From Bacillota bacterium (GTDB taxonomy: Bacteria; Bacillota; Clostridia; Peptostreptococcales; Anaerovoracaceae): DNA of 64,000 nucleotides. Below, in pieces: positions 1 through 8,187 of the stretch. The stretch covers positions 40,638-104,637 of the forward strand of contig JAUNQD010000005.1 of the NCBI GenBank assembly GCA_030536355.1, given 5' to 3'. Below the pieces are notes generated by a model. It worked only from the letters and a program-made list of their open reading frames with translations, had not been told where the DNA came from and did no database searches. How positions within the stretch are numbered: position 1 is the stretch's first letter; each line of letters opens with the position of its first letter. The translations under genes were made by a program, and so were the position numbers.

Positions 1-1650
1 GAAGAAGCACATGACCATCATGACCATGAGCACGACCGTGACTGTCATTGCGGGTGCGAACATGATCACGATCACCCTGAGCATCATCACGAGCATTGTC
101 ATCATGAGCACCATGAATCGACCCGCATCATCCCTGCAGGCGAAGCTAAACCGGGAGATATCCTTCTTGTTCGTCCGGGAGACCGCATACCTCTTGATGG
201 CATAGTTATTGAAGGCGAAAGCCGTATAGATACTTCCCCTGTTACAGGTGAGCCTGTCCCTGTCAGCGCTCGTCCGGGAAGTGAAGTTATTTCCGGCTGC
301 ATCAACGAACAAGGTGTCCTGAAGATCCGCGTTACAAAACCATTGTCTGAATCCATGGTAACACGTATCCTCGACTCCGTAGAAAATGCAGCTGCCGGCA
401 AACCAAAAATAGATAAATTCATCACTAAATTCGCAAAAGTATATACACCGATAGTTGTTGCTCTGGCTGTACTGACAGCAGTGATCCCATCTCTCATTAC
501 AGGAGACTGGGCGCTTTGGATCGAAACAGCCATCACCTTCCTGGTTATCAGCTGCCCTTGCGCACTGGTGATCAGCGTGCCGCTGGCGTTCTTTTCCGGC
601 ATCGGTGCCGCTTCTAAACTGGGTATCCTCTTTAAAGGAGGCCTCGCCATCGAAGCTCTTAAGAATATCAAAGCCGTTGTTATGGATAAGACAGGAACTA
701 TCACTAAAGGTGTGTTTGTTGTAGACAGTATATCGACATTTAACGATACGTCTCAACATGAAGTACTCGCCATCGCCGCCGCCTGCGAATCTGCATCTTC
801 CCACCCTATCGCAGCGAGCATTTTAGCGAAGCATAGTGAGACTGAACACCATGAACACTGCGAGTGCGGCCACCATGAACATGATGATCATTGTGAGTGC
901 GGCCACCATGACCTTCAAGCGCCACATGCGATTTCCATAGAAGAAATCGCCGGCATGGGTGTCAAAGCCCAGCTTGCCGAAGGCACTGCCCTTTGCGGTA
1001 ATAGAAAACTTATGCATGAATTCAGCATCGAGCTTCCTGCACTGGTTGAATCGACAGGCACAGAAGTTTTAGTTGCATTTGACAATAAATTGATCGGCCG
1101 TATCATCATCTCAGACCAGCTGAAAGACGATTCTGTAAGAGCCATCAATCGACTAAAGTCTATAGGGCTCGCCCCTGCTATTCTTACAGGCGATAACATC
1201 GAAAGCGCTACAGCTGTTGCTTCAGCAAGCGGCATCCCTAAGGTCCGTGCAGGTCTGCTGCCGGAAGACAAGTTGAGTGCTTTGAATGAACTGCGTGACG
1301 AGTTGGGCGCGGTTATGTTTGTAGGTGACGGCATCAACGATGCACCGGTATTGGCAGGAGCCGATGTTGGAGCTGCCATGGGTTCGGGTGCCGATGCTGC
1401 CATCGAAGCCGCTGACGTCGTATTCATGACATCTTCCCTTGAAGCCGTACCACAATCCGTGGAAATCGCACGTTATACCGGCAGGATCGCTATGCAGAAT
1501 ATCATATTCGCACTGGCTGTAAAGCTTCTGGTGATACTTCTCGGAATGGTTGGTTTCGCCAACATCTGGGCAGCTGTATTTGCCGACACCGGTGTAGCAA
1601 TGCTCTGTATCCTCAATTCACTGAGAGTATTGTGGAGGAAGTATTCGTGA
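1..1650 (+). CDS. Zn/Cd/Pb-exporting P1B-type ATPase (5'-truncated by window edge)
   Basis: The frame is open from base 1, so the N-terminus lies outside the window; 549 residues are visible. It pumps soft divalent metals out of the cytoplasm using ATP. Visible in order are an actuator domain with PGD and TGEP motifs, the intramembrane CPC metal site (about nt 553-561), the DKTGT phosphorylation motif (about nt 685-699), the SHP motif of the nucleotide-binding domain, GDGIND, and a C-terminal helix pair with K and FADTG as in ZntA-type (P1B-2) pumps. Two His-rich inserts are present: one at the start of the window within the actuator domain (about nt 10-115), and a His/Cys-rich one in the nucleotide-binding domain (about nt 838-912, with two CECGHH units). 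A terminator follows directly. The substrate class comes from the motifs; the exact metal is inferred. Confidence 0.93.
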   Translation, partial: EEAHDHHDHEHDRDCHCGCEHDHDHPEHHHEHCHHEHHESTRIIPAGEAKPGDILLVRPGDRIPLDGIVIEGESRIDTSPVTGEPVPVSARPGSEVISGCINEQGVLKIRVTKPLSESMVTRILDSVENAAAGKPKIDKFITKFAKVYTPIVVALAVLTAVIPSLITGDWALWIETAITFLVISCPCALVISVPLAFFSGIGAASKLGILFKGGLAIEALKNIKAVVMDKTGTITKGVFVVDSISTFNDTSQHEVLAIAAACESASSHPIAASILAKHSETEHHEHCECGHHEHDDHCECGHHDLQAPHAISIEEIAGMGVKAQLAEGTALCGNRKLMHEFSIELPALVESTGTEVLVAFDNKLIGRIIISDQLKDDSVRAINRLKSIGLAPAILTGDNIESATAVASASGIPKVRAGLLPEDKLSALNELRDELGAVMFVGDGINDAPVLAGADVGAAMGSGADAAIEAADVVFMTSSLEAVPQSVEIARYTGRIAMQNIIFALAVKLLVILLGMVGFANIWAAVFADTGVAMLCILNSLRVLWRKYS

Positions 1651-1681
1651 TCTGGTTAGAATGATCATAGTTAGATATTAT

Positions 1682-1746
1682 GGAAGGCATTTTGATGAAA
1701 ACTATAGTTTTAGCAGGCTATTTCGTCAAAATGTCTTCCTTTTTTA
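1682..1746 (+). terminator. Intrinsic terminator of the metal ATPase
   Basis: A 14-bp stem (1682-1695 with 1726-1739, one G-T pair) is followed by a T-run. It starts 31 nt after the ATPase stop codon. Confidence 0.85.
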
Positions 1747-1963
1747 TACTTTATCGTCATACTTTTTACGAAACAGGCTATTATCTAGTCACTTTCGTCA
1801 AATTGCACTAAACATCAGCGACATTTAATCTGTATTTTGACGAACCACCTACCATAAATATAATTTTTCGTTAAAACAGCTTCGATATTCACCTCATATC
1901 CTTGACCGCCGCCCATGCTATTGGTAAAATATTCCATATATTAGAATAGGAAGGATATATTGG
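1747..1963 (+). promoter_or_regulatory. Promoter region of the PD-(D/E)XK-like gene
   Basis: A candidate sigma-A promoter has TTGACC at 1902-1907, a 17-bp spacer and TAAAAT at 1925-1930. The Shine-Dalgarno AAGGA precedes the ATG at 1964 by about 8 nt. The upstream part is AT-rich. It holds scattered copies of TTCGTCAAA and its complement (about 1723, 1794, 1837), and CAGGCTAT occurs twice; their role is unknown. No further gene was seen. Confidence 0.6.
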
Positions 1964-2773
1964 ATGAGAGATAATGATTATAGCCGTTGCGATATCCGAT
2001 TTCAAAGGGACATCAATACGTTATTATTGAAAGTTACAACGGAATTGACACAACTTAACAATGAATTGAAGTCACTGCGAGGCGGAACTCTATACACTAA
2101 AAAATATAAATCCAATAATATTTTTACCGAGTACTATAAAGGAAAAGAACGAAGTATTGGCAAGAATAAAGATAGAATTCACATGTTGGCTCGAAAAAAA
2201 TATGTGAGTTCTCTTATCAAGAGTATGACCCCTTACCATAAGTCATTGAAACGTCTCGCTAAAGATATTAAGGAGTCGAATAGTATCGACAATATAAATA
2301 AACTGCTGACTGAATATTCATCCCTTAATCTCGACATGTCCAAGATCCTCTTCTCTCACAGCGAGCAACAATGGCTCAGCCAGCCATATGAACGAAATCC
2401 CGCTTACCCCGAAGAACTCAAATTCAGCACGACCAATGAAGTCCTCATGCGTACCAAGTCTGAGCTGATCATTGCCAATCGCCTCGAACATTACAATATC
2501 CCCTATCTCCCGGAAATGCCGCTATGGTTTACCTACAACCTTCGCCCCAAATATCCGGACTTCACTATCCTCAAACCCAACGGCGAAATCATCATTTGGG
2601 AACATATGGGCCGTATGGACAAGGAAGATTATTTTATCAAGAACAGCAGAAAAATCGTTGAATACCGTCAGAACGGCTACAGCCAGAACACCAACCTGAT
2701 CATCACCTTTGAAGAAGATATCATTGAGCCGGGAATGATCGACCATATCATAGAAACTCGTATCTTGCTCTAA
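1964..2773 (+). CDS. PD-(D/E)XK nuclease-like protein of unknown role
   Basis: 269 aa. I do not recognise a named family. The C-terminal third carries what looks like a restriction-endonuclease-like core: KSE near residue 166, then PDFTI near 198, then IIWEHMG near 210, i.e. the order E...PD...(E)xH seen in several PD-(D/E)XK domains. The N-terminal 130 residues are highly charged and probably helical. It stands alone with its own promoter between two terminated genes. The N-terminal half is AT-rich and Lys-rich compared with the GC-richer C-terminal half. It could be a defence-related nuclease, a degraded mobile-element protein or a housekeeping nuclease; nuclease activity is inferred from motif order only. 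Confidence 0.7.
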   Translation: MRDNDYSRCDIRFQRDINTLLLKVTTELTQLNNELKSLRGGTLYTKKYKSNNIFTEYYKGKERSIGKNKDRIHMLARKKYVSSLIKSMTPYHKSLKRLAKDIKESNSIDNINKLLTEYSSLNLDMSKILFSHSEQQWLSQPYERNPAYPEELKFSTTNEVLMRTKSELIIANRLEHYNIPYLPEMPLWFTYNLRPKYPDFTILKPNGEIIIWEHMGRMDKEDYFIKNSRKIVEYRQNGYSQNTNLIITFEEDIIEPGMIDHIIETRILL

Positions 2774-3016
2774 TGTGCAAAGAGCACTCTTTCTGCAAAG
2801 CAAGGTATCGCACTAGCGCTATGCTGCCGCAGGACTCCCTTAAAAAGTCCTACGCGGCAGCTTTAGCGGTTGCACCGCCGCCTGATTCTTGATAGAATAT
2901 ACTGGGATGAAAGGGGCATAATGTCGGTACCAATACATCCCGTAGATTTCGTAAATCACATTTCTTAATTTCAACGAAAGGAGCCGGCCCACCGCGGTCC
3001 GGAGCATACACAAAAC
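2774..3016 (+). promoter_or_regulatory. Intergenic region with hairpins and the gltX translation start
   Basis: A TGCAAAGAGCAC motif sits 2 nt after the previous stop (2776-2787). A GC-rich hairpin (2823-2861) with a poor T-run may be a weak terminator. Just before gltX, AAAGGAG at 2977-2983 is separated from the ATG at 3017 by a compact hairpin (2984-2990 with 2996-3002), and GGAG at 3001-3004 lies about 12 nt upstream. Folding would bring the stronger AAAGGAG closer to the start. I could not assign a convincing -35/-10 pair. Confidence 0.45.
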
Positions 3017-4675
3017 ATGGACTACAACAAACTGGCGGAACTGTTATTCCCGCATATAGACAAAACTCCTGAAGATTACGAGGTAATGTTCCCACAGAGA
3101 GACCTTCCTGAAGGCGCTATGGTAACAAGACTTGGACCAAGCCCTACAGGCTTCATCCACTTAGGAAACCTCTACGGAGCATTCGTAGACGAAAGACTTG
3201 CACACCAGTCAGGCGGTACATTCTTCCTTAGAATAGAAGATACTGACGACAAGAGATACGTTGAAGGTGCAGTAGAAACCATCATCTCCTCTCTTAAGTT
3301 CTTCGACATCAACTTCGACGAAGGCGCTCTGCTGGACGGCGATATGGGTGATTACGGCCCTTATTATCAGAGCAAGAGAGGCGAGATCTATCAGTGCTTC
3401 GTCAAGAAGCTGGTAAGCGAAGGACAGGCATACCCTTGCTTCCTCACAGAAGAAGAACTGGCAGCCATCAGAGAAGAGCAGGAAGCTAATAAGGAAACTA
3501 CAGGTATCTACGGCAAGTATGCTGTAAGCCGTAACCTGACGATGGAAGAGATCGAAGCTAATATCGCAGCGGGCAAGCCTTACGTAGTAAGACTCAAGTC
3601 CACAGGCAATCACGACCTTCCGTCAGAAGAAATCAAATATATCAAAGTGCAGGACGCCATCAGAGGCGAACTGTCAATGCCTGAAAACAACCAGGACGTT
3701 ATCATCCTCAAGGCTACAGGCATCCCAACATATCACTTTGCACACGTTATCGATGACTACTTCATGAGAACTACTCACGTTGTAAGAGGCGAAGAATGGC
3801 TCATGTCACTGCCTATCCACGTTGAACTTTTCGAAAAGCTTGGATTCCCTATGCCAACTTACTGCCATACAGCAGTACTGATGAAGCTGGACGAAGGCAA
3901 CAAGCGTAAGCTGTCCAAGAGAAAGGACCCTGAACTGTCACTTGACTACTACAGACAGGAAGGCTACCACCCACAGGCAGTCAAGGAATATCTGCTGACT
4001 ATCCTCAACTCCAACTTCGAAGAATGGCGTATCGAAAATCCTGATGCTCCTATCGACGACTTCAAGTTCACTACAGAGAAAATGTCAAGTGGCGGCGCGC
4101 TGTTCGACCTGAACAAGCTCAACGATATCTCAAAGGACGTTCTCGTTAAGATCCCGGCATCAGAACTCACTAAGTTCATGACTGAATGGGCAAGAGAATT
4201 CGCTCCTGAAAAACTGCCGCTGTTCGAAGGCAACGAAGAATACATCGAAAAAGTCCTGGATCTGGGAAGAGACGGCAACAAGCCTAGAAAAGACCTTGTA
4301 TACGCTAAGCAGATCTTCGACTTCATCAGCTACTTCTTCGATGACTACTTCAAGATCGAAGATACCATCCCTGAAAATGTGAGCGATGAAGACGCGGTAC
4401 AGATCCTGACCAAGTATCTGGAAACTTACGACCACAGCGATGATCAGAGCCAGTGGTTCGATAAAGTAAGAGAAATCGGTACTGAAATGGGCTACGCTGC
4501 CAAGCCAAAGGATTTCAAAAAGAATCCTGACGACTACAAGGGTCACGTTGGTCACGTAAGTACAGTAATCAGAATCGCTCTCATGGGACGCAGCCAGTCA
4601 CCTGACATCTGGGAGATCCAGCAGATCCTGGGCGAAGAAAGAACAAGAGAAAGAATAAGCGCACTGATCGTGTAA
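3017..4675 (+). CDS. gltX: Glutamate--tRNA ligase
   Basis: 552 aa, class I aminoacyl-tRNA synthetase that charges tRNA(Glu) and, in organisms lacking GlnRS, often tRNA(Gln) too. The HIGH-equivalent is seen in GPSPTGFIHLGN near residue 42, and the KMSKS-equivalent is KLSKR near residue 300. The catalytic Rossmann fold is followed by a long helical anticodon-binding region. It is longer than the usual 465-495 aa, matching a divergent clostridial type. It is monocistronic and ends at a strong bidirectional terminator. The start is taken at the ATG preceded by GGAG and by an upstream AAAGGAG that a hairpin may bring into range. Whether it is discriminating cannot be read from the sequence. Confidence 0.93.
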   Translation: MDYNKLAELLFPHIDKTPEDYEVMFPQRDLPEGAMVTRLGPSPTGFIHLGNLYGAFVDERLAHQSGGTFFLRIEDTDDKRYVEGAVETIISSLKFFDINFDEGALLDGDMGDYGPYYQSKRGEIYQCFVKKLVSEGQAYPCFLTEEELAAIREEQEANKETTGIYGKYAVSRNLTMEEIEANIAAGKPYVVRLKSTGNHDLPSEEIKYIKVQDAIRGELSMPENNQDVIILKATGIPTYHFAHVIDDYFMRTTHVVRGEEWLMSLPIHVELFEKLGFPMPTYCHTAVLMKLDEGNKRKLSKRKDPELSLDYYRQEGYHPQAVKEYLLTILNSNFEEWRIENPDAPIDDFKFTTEKMSSGGALFDLNKLNDISKDVLVKIPASELTKFMTEWAREFAPEKLPLFEGNEEYIEKVLDLGRDGNKPRKDLVYAKQIFDFISYFFDDYFKIEDTIPENVSDEDAVQILTKYLETYDHSDDQSQWFDKVREIGTEMGYAAKPKDFKKNPDDYKGHVGHVSTVIRIALMGRSQSPDIWEIQQILGEERTRERISALIV

Positions 4676-4713
4676 AGGGCACGTTCTTGCAAAGTGCACA
4701 TATATGCAATAAA

Positions 4714-4748
4714 AAATGCGATGGTGAATAACCATCGCATTTATATTT
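4714..4748. terminator. Bidirectional terminator between gltX and the 80-aa gene
   Basis: Stem AAATGCGATGG (4714-4724) with CCATCGCATTT (4732-4742), with T-rich sequence on the plus side and A-rich sequence on the other side. It serves gltX (+) and the minus-strand operon that ends at 4762. A TGCAAAGTGCAC motif (4688-4699) lies between the gltX stop and the stem. Confidence 0.88.
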
Positions 4749-4761
4749 TTTGTATATAATA

Positions 4762-5004
4762 TTATTTGTTTTCTTCCAGCTTAGCCGCCTCTTCCGGAGT
4801 CATCAGTCTGAACATCAATCCTGAGAATACTGCTATTATACCTCTCTCTGCGAAGTAGTCTTCTATAGCTTTTTGTACTTCCGGTGTATGATTCTCCAGA
4901 TTAAAGAACTGTGCTCCGCACTGATCATGGAAGTGCACATATTCTCCGTATTTTTCCATGATTTCCTTTTTGAATGGAATCACGTCGTTGAAGCTTATTA
5001 TCAT
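4762..5004 (-). CDS. Small conserved-looking protein (RDAC-like)
   Basis: 80 aa. The ATG at 5004 has a GGAGGG Shine-Dalgarno. It contains a D-x-C-G-x-Q stretch (HDQCGAQ, about residues 26-32) that resembles small clostridial proteins named after an RDAC(G) motif; that match is from memory. Function is unknown. It is the last gene of the cdaA-cdaR-glmM-glmS-ahcY run, 40 nt after ahcY. It has no signal peptide or membrane segment and is acidic. Confidence 0.75.
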   Translation of the reverse strand: MIISFNDVIPFKKEIMEKYGEYVHFHDQCGAQFFNLENHTPEVQKAIEDYFAERGIIAVFSGLMFRLMTPEEAAKLEENK

Positions 5005-5044
5005 CCTATTCCCTCCGTAAGTTCATTATCATCCATGCCGCAAG

Positions 5045-6292
5045 TTATAGCTGCCAGCTGTCCAGATAGTTTTTTTGTTCTTCTGTCAATTCGTCGATCT
5101 CGATTCCCCATGCAGCAAGTCTTCTGCGAGCGATCACATCGTCGATCTCATCAGATACGTCGATGACTTTGTTGCCCAGCTTGTCATGATTTTCCTTGAT
5201 ATAAAGTGCTGACATGGCCTGTACTGCAAAGCTCAGGTCCATGATCTCTGCAGGGTGTCCATCTGCTGCTGCGATATTGGCAAGCTTACCTTCCCCGATA
5301 ACGTTGATTATCTTACCGTTAGGCAATTCATATCCTGTGATGTTAGCACGCATTTCACCTGATGATACTGCAGCTTCTTCAAGTCCCGCCATGTCGATCT
5401 CAACGTTGAAATGACCTGCATTGGCCAGGATAGCTCTATCCTTCATGGTCATCATATGGTCAACAGTTATAGTATGCTTGCAGCCTGTTGCTGTCACGAA
5501 GATATCTCCGAGAGGTGCTGCCTGCTCCATCCTCATAACATCATATCCATCCATCTTGGCTTCCATAGCCTTAACAGGGTCGATCTCTGTAACGATGACT
5601 TTAGCTCCGAGGGCAGCTGCTCTCATGGCGATACCTCTGCTGCACCAGCCGTAGCCCACTACAACTACTGTCTTGGATGCCACGATCAGGTTAGTATTCC
5701 TCATGATGCTGTCCCAAACGGACTGACCTGTGCCGTATCTGTTGTCAAACAAGTGCTTACATTTAGCATCGTTAACAGCCACCATAGGGAACTGCAGAAT
5801 GCCTTCGCGTTCCATAGCCTTCAGTCTGATAACGCCTGTAGTTGTTTCTTCACATCCACCGATTACTTCTGTTCTGAGATCAGGGCGCTTGTTGTGAAGC
5901 ATTTCGACCAGGTCGCCGCCATCGTCTATGATGATGTTAGGCTTATGTTCTAGACACATCTCGATGTGTCTGAAGTATTCTTCTTCTGTCGCTCTGTGAT
6001 ATGCGAATACTACAAGGCCTGAATCAGCCAGTGCTGCTGCAACATCATCCTGAGTTGACAATGTGTTGCTGCCTGTTACTGACATCTGGGCTCCGCCCGC
6101 TGCCAGCACGAGGCACAGGTAGGCAGTTTTGGCTTCCAGATGAACTGACAAGCTGATTTTCATGCCTTCGAACGGTTTAGTTTCCTTGAATTCATCTTCC
6201 AGTGTTCTAAGGAGCGGCATGTTGTTTCTGACCCACTCGATCTTACGATGGCCGGAAGGAGCAAGATTTATATCTCTAATATCGTAATTCAT
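5045..6292 (-). CDS. ahcY: Adenosylhomocysteinase
   Basis: 415 aa from the chosen start. It hydrolyses S-adenosylhomocysteine to adenosine and homocysteine with bound NAD, clearing the by-product of methylation. Visible are the N-terminal substrate region, the catalytic-domain SVHLEAKTA, NDAKCKHLFDNRYGTGQS near the hinge, and the NAD-binding VVVGYGWCSRG followed by acidic residues. The first ATG at 6337 would translate a hairpin; the ATG at 6292 is preceded by GAGAGGA at correct spacing, so the shorter form is chosen. It follows glmS in the operon with a hairpin between. The sequence is shorter and more divergent than the E. coli-unrelated eukaryotic type, as in other Clostridia. Confidence 0.93.
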   Translation of the reverse strand: MNYDIRDINLAPSGHRKIEWVRNNMPLLRTLEDEFKETKPFEGMKISLSVHLEAKTAYLCLVLAAGGAQMSVTGSNTLSTQDDVAAALADSGLVVFAYHRATEEEYFRHIEMCLEHKPNIIIDDGGDLVEMLHNKRPDLRTEVIGGCEETTTGVIRLKAMEREGILQFPMVAVNDAKCKHLFDNRYGTGQSVWDSIMRNTNLIVASKTVVVVGYGWCSRGIAMRAAALGAKVIVTEIDPVKAMEAKMDGYDVMRMEQAAPLGDIFVTATGCKHTITVDHMMTMKDRAILANAGHFNVEIDMAGLEEAAVSSGEMRANITGYELPNGKIINVIGEGKLANIAAADGHPAEIMDLSFAVQAMSALYIKENHDKLGNKVIDVSDEIDDVIARRRLAAWGIEIDELTEEQKNYLDSWQL

Positions 6293-6309
6293 AATTTTCC
6301 TCTCATGTA

Positions 6310-6332
6310 AAGCCCGGTCATTGACCGGGCTT
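6310..6332 (-). terminator. Hairpin between glmS and ahcY (partial terminator or processing site)
   Basis: A perfect 11-bp inverted repeat (6310-6320 with 6322-6332) lies between the glmS stop and the ahcY Shine-Dalgarno. The T-run after it on the minus strand is short, so it probably attenuates transcription or stabilises mRNA rather than terminating fully. Confidence 0.6.
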
Positions 6333-6336
6333 CTCA

Positions 6337-8166
6337 TTATTCTACAGTTACTGATTTAGCCAGATTCTTAGGCTTATCGATATTACAGTTCCTTTCTTTA
6401 GCTACATAGTATGCGAAGATCTGCAGCGGGATAACTGCCAGTACAGGAGCCACTTCGTCCATGCACTGCGGTACATAGATCACTTCGTCTGAAACGTTTT
6501 CGATCTCTGTCTTGCCATCCTTGGATACGCCGATGATGCGTGCTCCTCTTGCTCTGATTTCTTCTACGTTGGATACCATCTTTTCATATAGGAAGTCCTG
6601 AGTTGCCAGTGCGAATACCAGTGTATCAGGTTCCATCAGTGCGATAGTTCCATGCTTCAATTCACCTGCTGCGATGGCAAATGAGTTGATGTATGAGATT
6701 TCCTTCAGCTTAAGTGAGCCTTCGTATGATACTCCGCTGTCCAGACCTCTTCCGATGTAGAATACGTCTTCCTTGCGGTGATACTTCTTAGCCAATGCTG
6801 CGATCTCAGTTTCCTTATCAAGGATCTGTTCAACCTTTTCAGGGAGAGCTTTCAGTTCTTCAAGAACCTTGCCATAGTATTCCTTATCGATAGTTCCCTT
6901 GGTGCTTCCCATGTACAGACCGATCAGGTACATGCAGATCAGCTGTGTAGTGTAAGCCTTGGTTGATGCTACTGCTATCTCAGGGCCTGCCCATGTGTAG
7001 AATACATCATCTGATTCACGAGCTACAGATGAGCCTACAACATTTACTACGGAGAGAACACGTGCACCTTTGCGCTTAGCTTCTCTGAGAGCTGCCAGAG
7101 TATCCAGAGTTTCTCCTGACTGCGAGATGGCGATGAATAATGTATTTTCATCCACGAACGGATCTCTGTATCTGAATTCTGATGCGATATCAACTTCTAC
7201 AGGAACTCTTGCCATCTTCTCGATAACCAGTTTTCCCACGAGACCTGCATGATATGCAGTACCGCATGCTACGATGTATACCTTATTGAAACCTTCGATA
7301 TCTTCCTTAGTCATGGAGATACCGTCCAGGTTGATGCTTCCGTCTTCGTTGATACGTCTAAGAAGAGTTTCGCTGATTCCCTTAGGCTGTTCATGGATCT
7401 CCTTCAGCATGAAGTGATCGTAGCCTTCTTTTTCTGCTGCGTCAGCATCCCAAGTCACGTTGAATACTTCTCTCTTGACTTTATCGCCATGTTCGTTGTA
7501 GATAACGATATCGTCCTTAGTCAGTACTACTGTTTCGTTGTTTTCGATCAGGTATACCTGTCTTACGTATTTCAGCAGAGCAGGGATGTCTGATGCGATG
7601 AAGTTGAAGCCCTTGCCGATACCTGCTACCAGCGGAGCGTCTTTTCTTACCGCTACCATCTTGTCAGGTTCATCTGCTGCGATGGCACAGATAGCATAAG
7701 CTCCTCTCATTTCTTCAACAGCCTTGTTCACTGCTGCCAGGAGATCTCCATCATAATAGATGCCGATCAGGTGAGCGATGACTTCTGTATCAGTTTCAGA
7801 CTTGAATACTACGCCGTATTCCTTGATGAGCCATTCTTTGATTTCCTGATAGTTTTCGATGATACCGTTATGTACGATGGCGATGGAATTATCCATATTG
7901 CCGTGAGGATGTGAATTCACATCTGATGGTGCTCCGTGTGTAGCCCATCTTGTATGTCCGATACCTACTGAACTGTCAAATTCAGGTTCACCTATGATCT
8001 TTTCGAGATTTTTGATCTCGCCTACATGTTTTCTGATCTCGATCTTGCCATTGATTGGCAGAGCGATACCGGCAGAGTCATATCCTCTGTATTCCAGTCT
8101 TTTAAGACCATCTATTACTTTTTCTTTAGCGTGATCGCTTCCTATGTATCCAACTATTCCGCACAT
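6337..8166 (-). CDS. glmS: Glutamine--fructose-6-phosphate aminotransferase (isomerizing)
   Basis: 609 aa, full length. It makes glucosamine-6-phosphate from fructose-6-phosphate and glutamine, the first step of UDP-GlcNAc synthesis. The N-terminus MCGIVGYIG supplies the catalytic Cys of the Ntn-type glutaminase, so glutamine hydrolysis is intact here. The C-terminal half has two SIS sugar-isomerase domains (ACGTAYHAG, SQSGET) and ends KSVTVE as in the family. AGGAGG precedes the ATG. It lies 21 nt after glmM, so there is no room for a glmS ribozyme between them. It works directly upstream of GlmM in the pathway. Confidence 0.97.
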   Translation of the reverse strand: MCGIVGYIGSDHAKEKVIDGLKRLEYRGYDSAGIALPINGKIEIRKHVGEIKNLEKIIGEPEFDSSVGIGHTRWATHGAPSDVNSHPHGNMDNSIAIVHNGIIENYQEIKEWLIKEYGVVFKSETDTEVIAHLIGIYYDGDLLAAVNKAVEEMRGAYAICAIAADEPDKMVAVRKDAPLVAGIGKGFNFIASDIPALLKYVRQVYLIENNETVVLTKDDIVIYNEHGDKVKREVFNVTWDADAAEKEGYDHFMLKEIHEQPKGISETLLRRINEDGSINLDGISMTKEDIEGFNKVYIVACGTAYHAGLVGKLVIEKMARVPVEVDIASEFRYRDPFVDENTLFIAISQSGETLDTLAALREAKRKGARVLSVVNVVGSSVARESDDVFYTWAGPEIAVASTKAYTTQLICMYLIGLYMGSTKGTIDKEYYGKVLEELKALPEKVEQILDKETEIAALAKKYHRKEDVFYIGRGLDSGVSYEGSLKLKEISYINSFAIAAGELKHGTIALMEPDTLVFALATQDFLYEKMVSNVEEIRARGARIIGVSKDGKTEIENVSDEVIYVPQCMDEVAPVLAVIPLQIFAYYVAKERNCNIDKPKNLAKSVTVE

Positions 8167-8187
8167 TTTGCCGTCCTCCTATACCTA

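Noticed and set aside
102..704. 200-aa minus-strand open frame
   Set aside because: Antisense of the metal ATPase; low-complexity composition of a shadow frame.
838..912. Repeated CECGHH codons as a DNA repeat or CRISPR-like array
   Set aside because: The repeat is in frame within the ATPase, encodes a metal-binding type stretch and has no regular spacer.
5411..5953. 180-aa plus-strand open frame
   Set aside because: It is the antisense shadow of ahcY, which has clear family motifs and a ribosome site.
8167..8187. glmS ribozyme upstream of glmS
   Set aside because: Only 21 nt separate glmM and glmS, too short for the ribozyme; its conserved core is also not seen upstream of cdaA.
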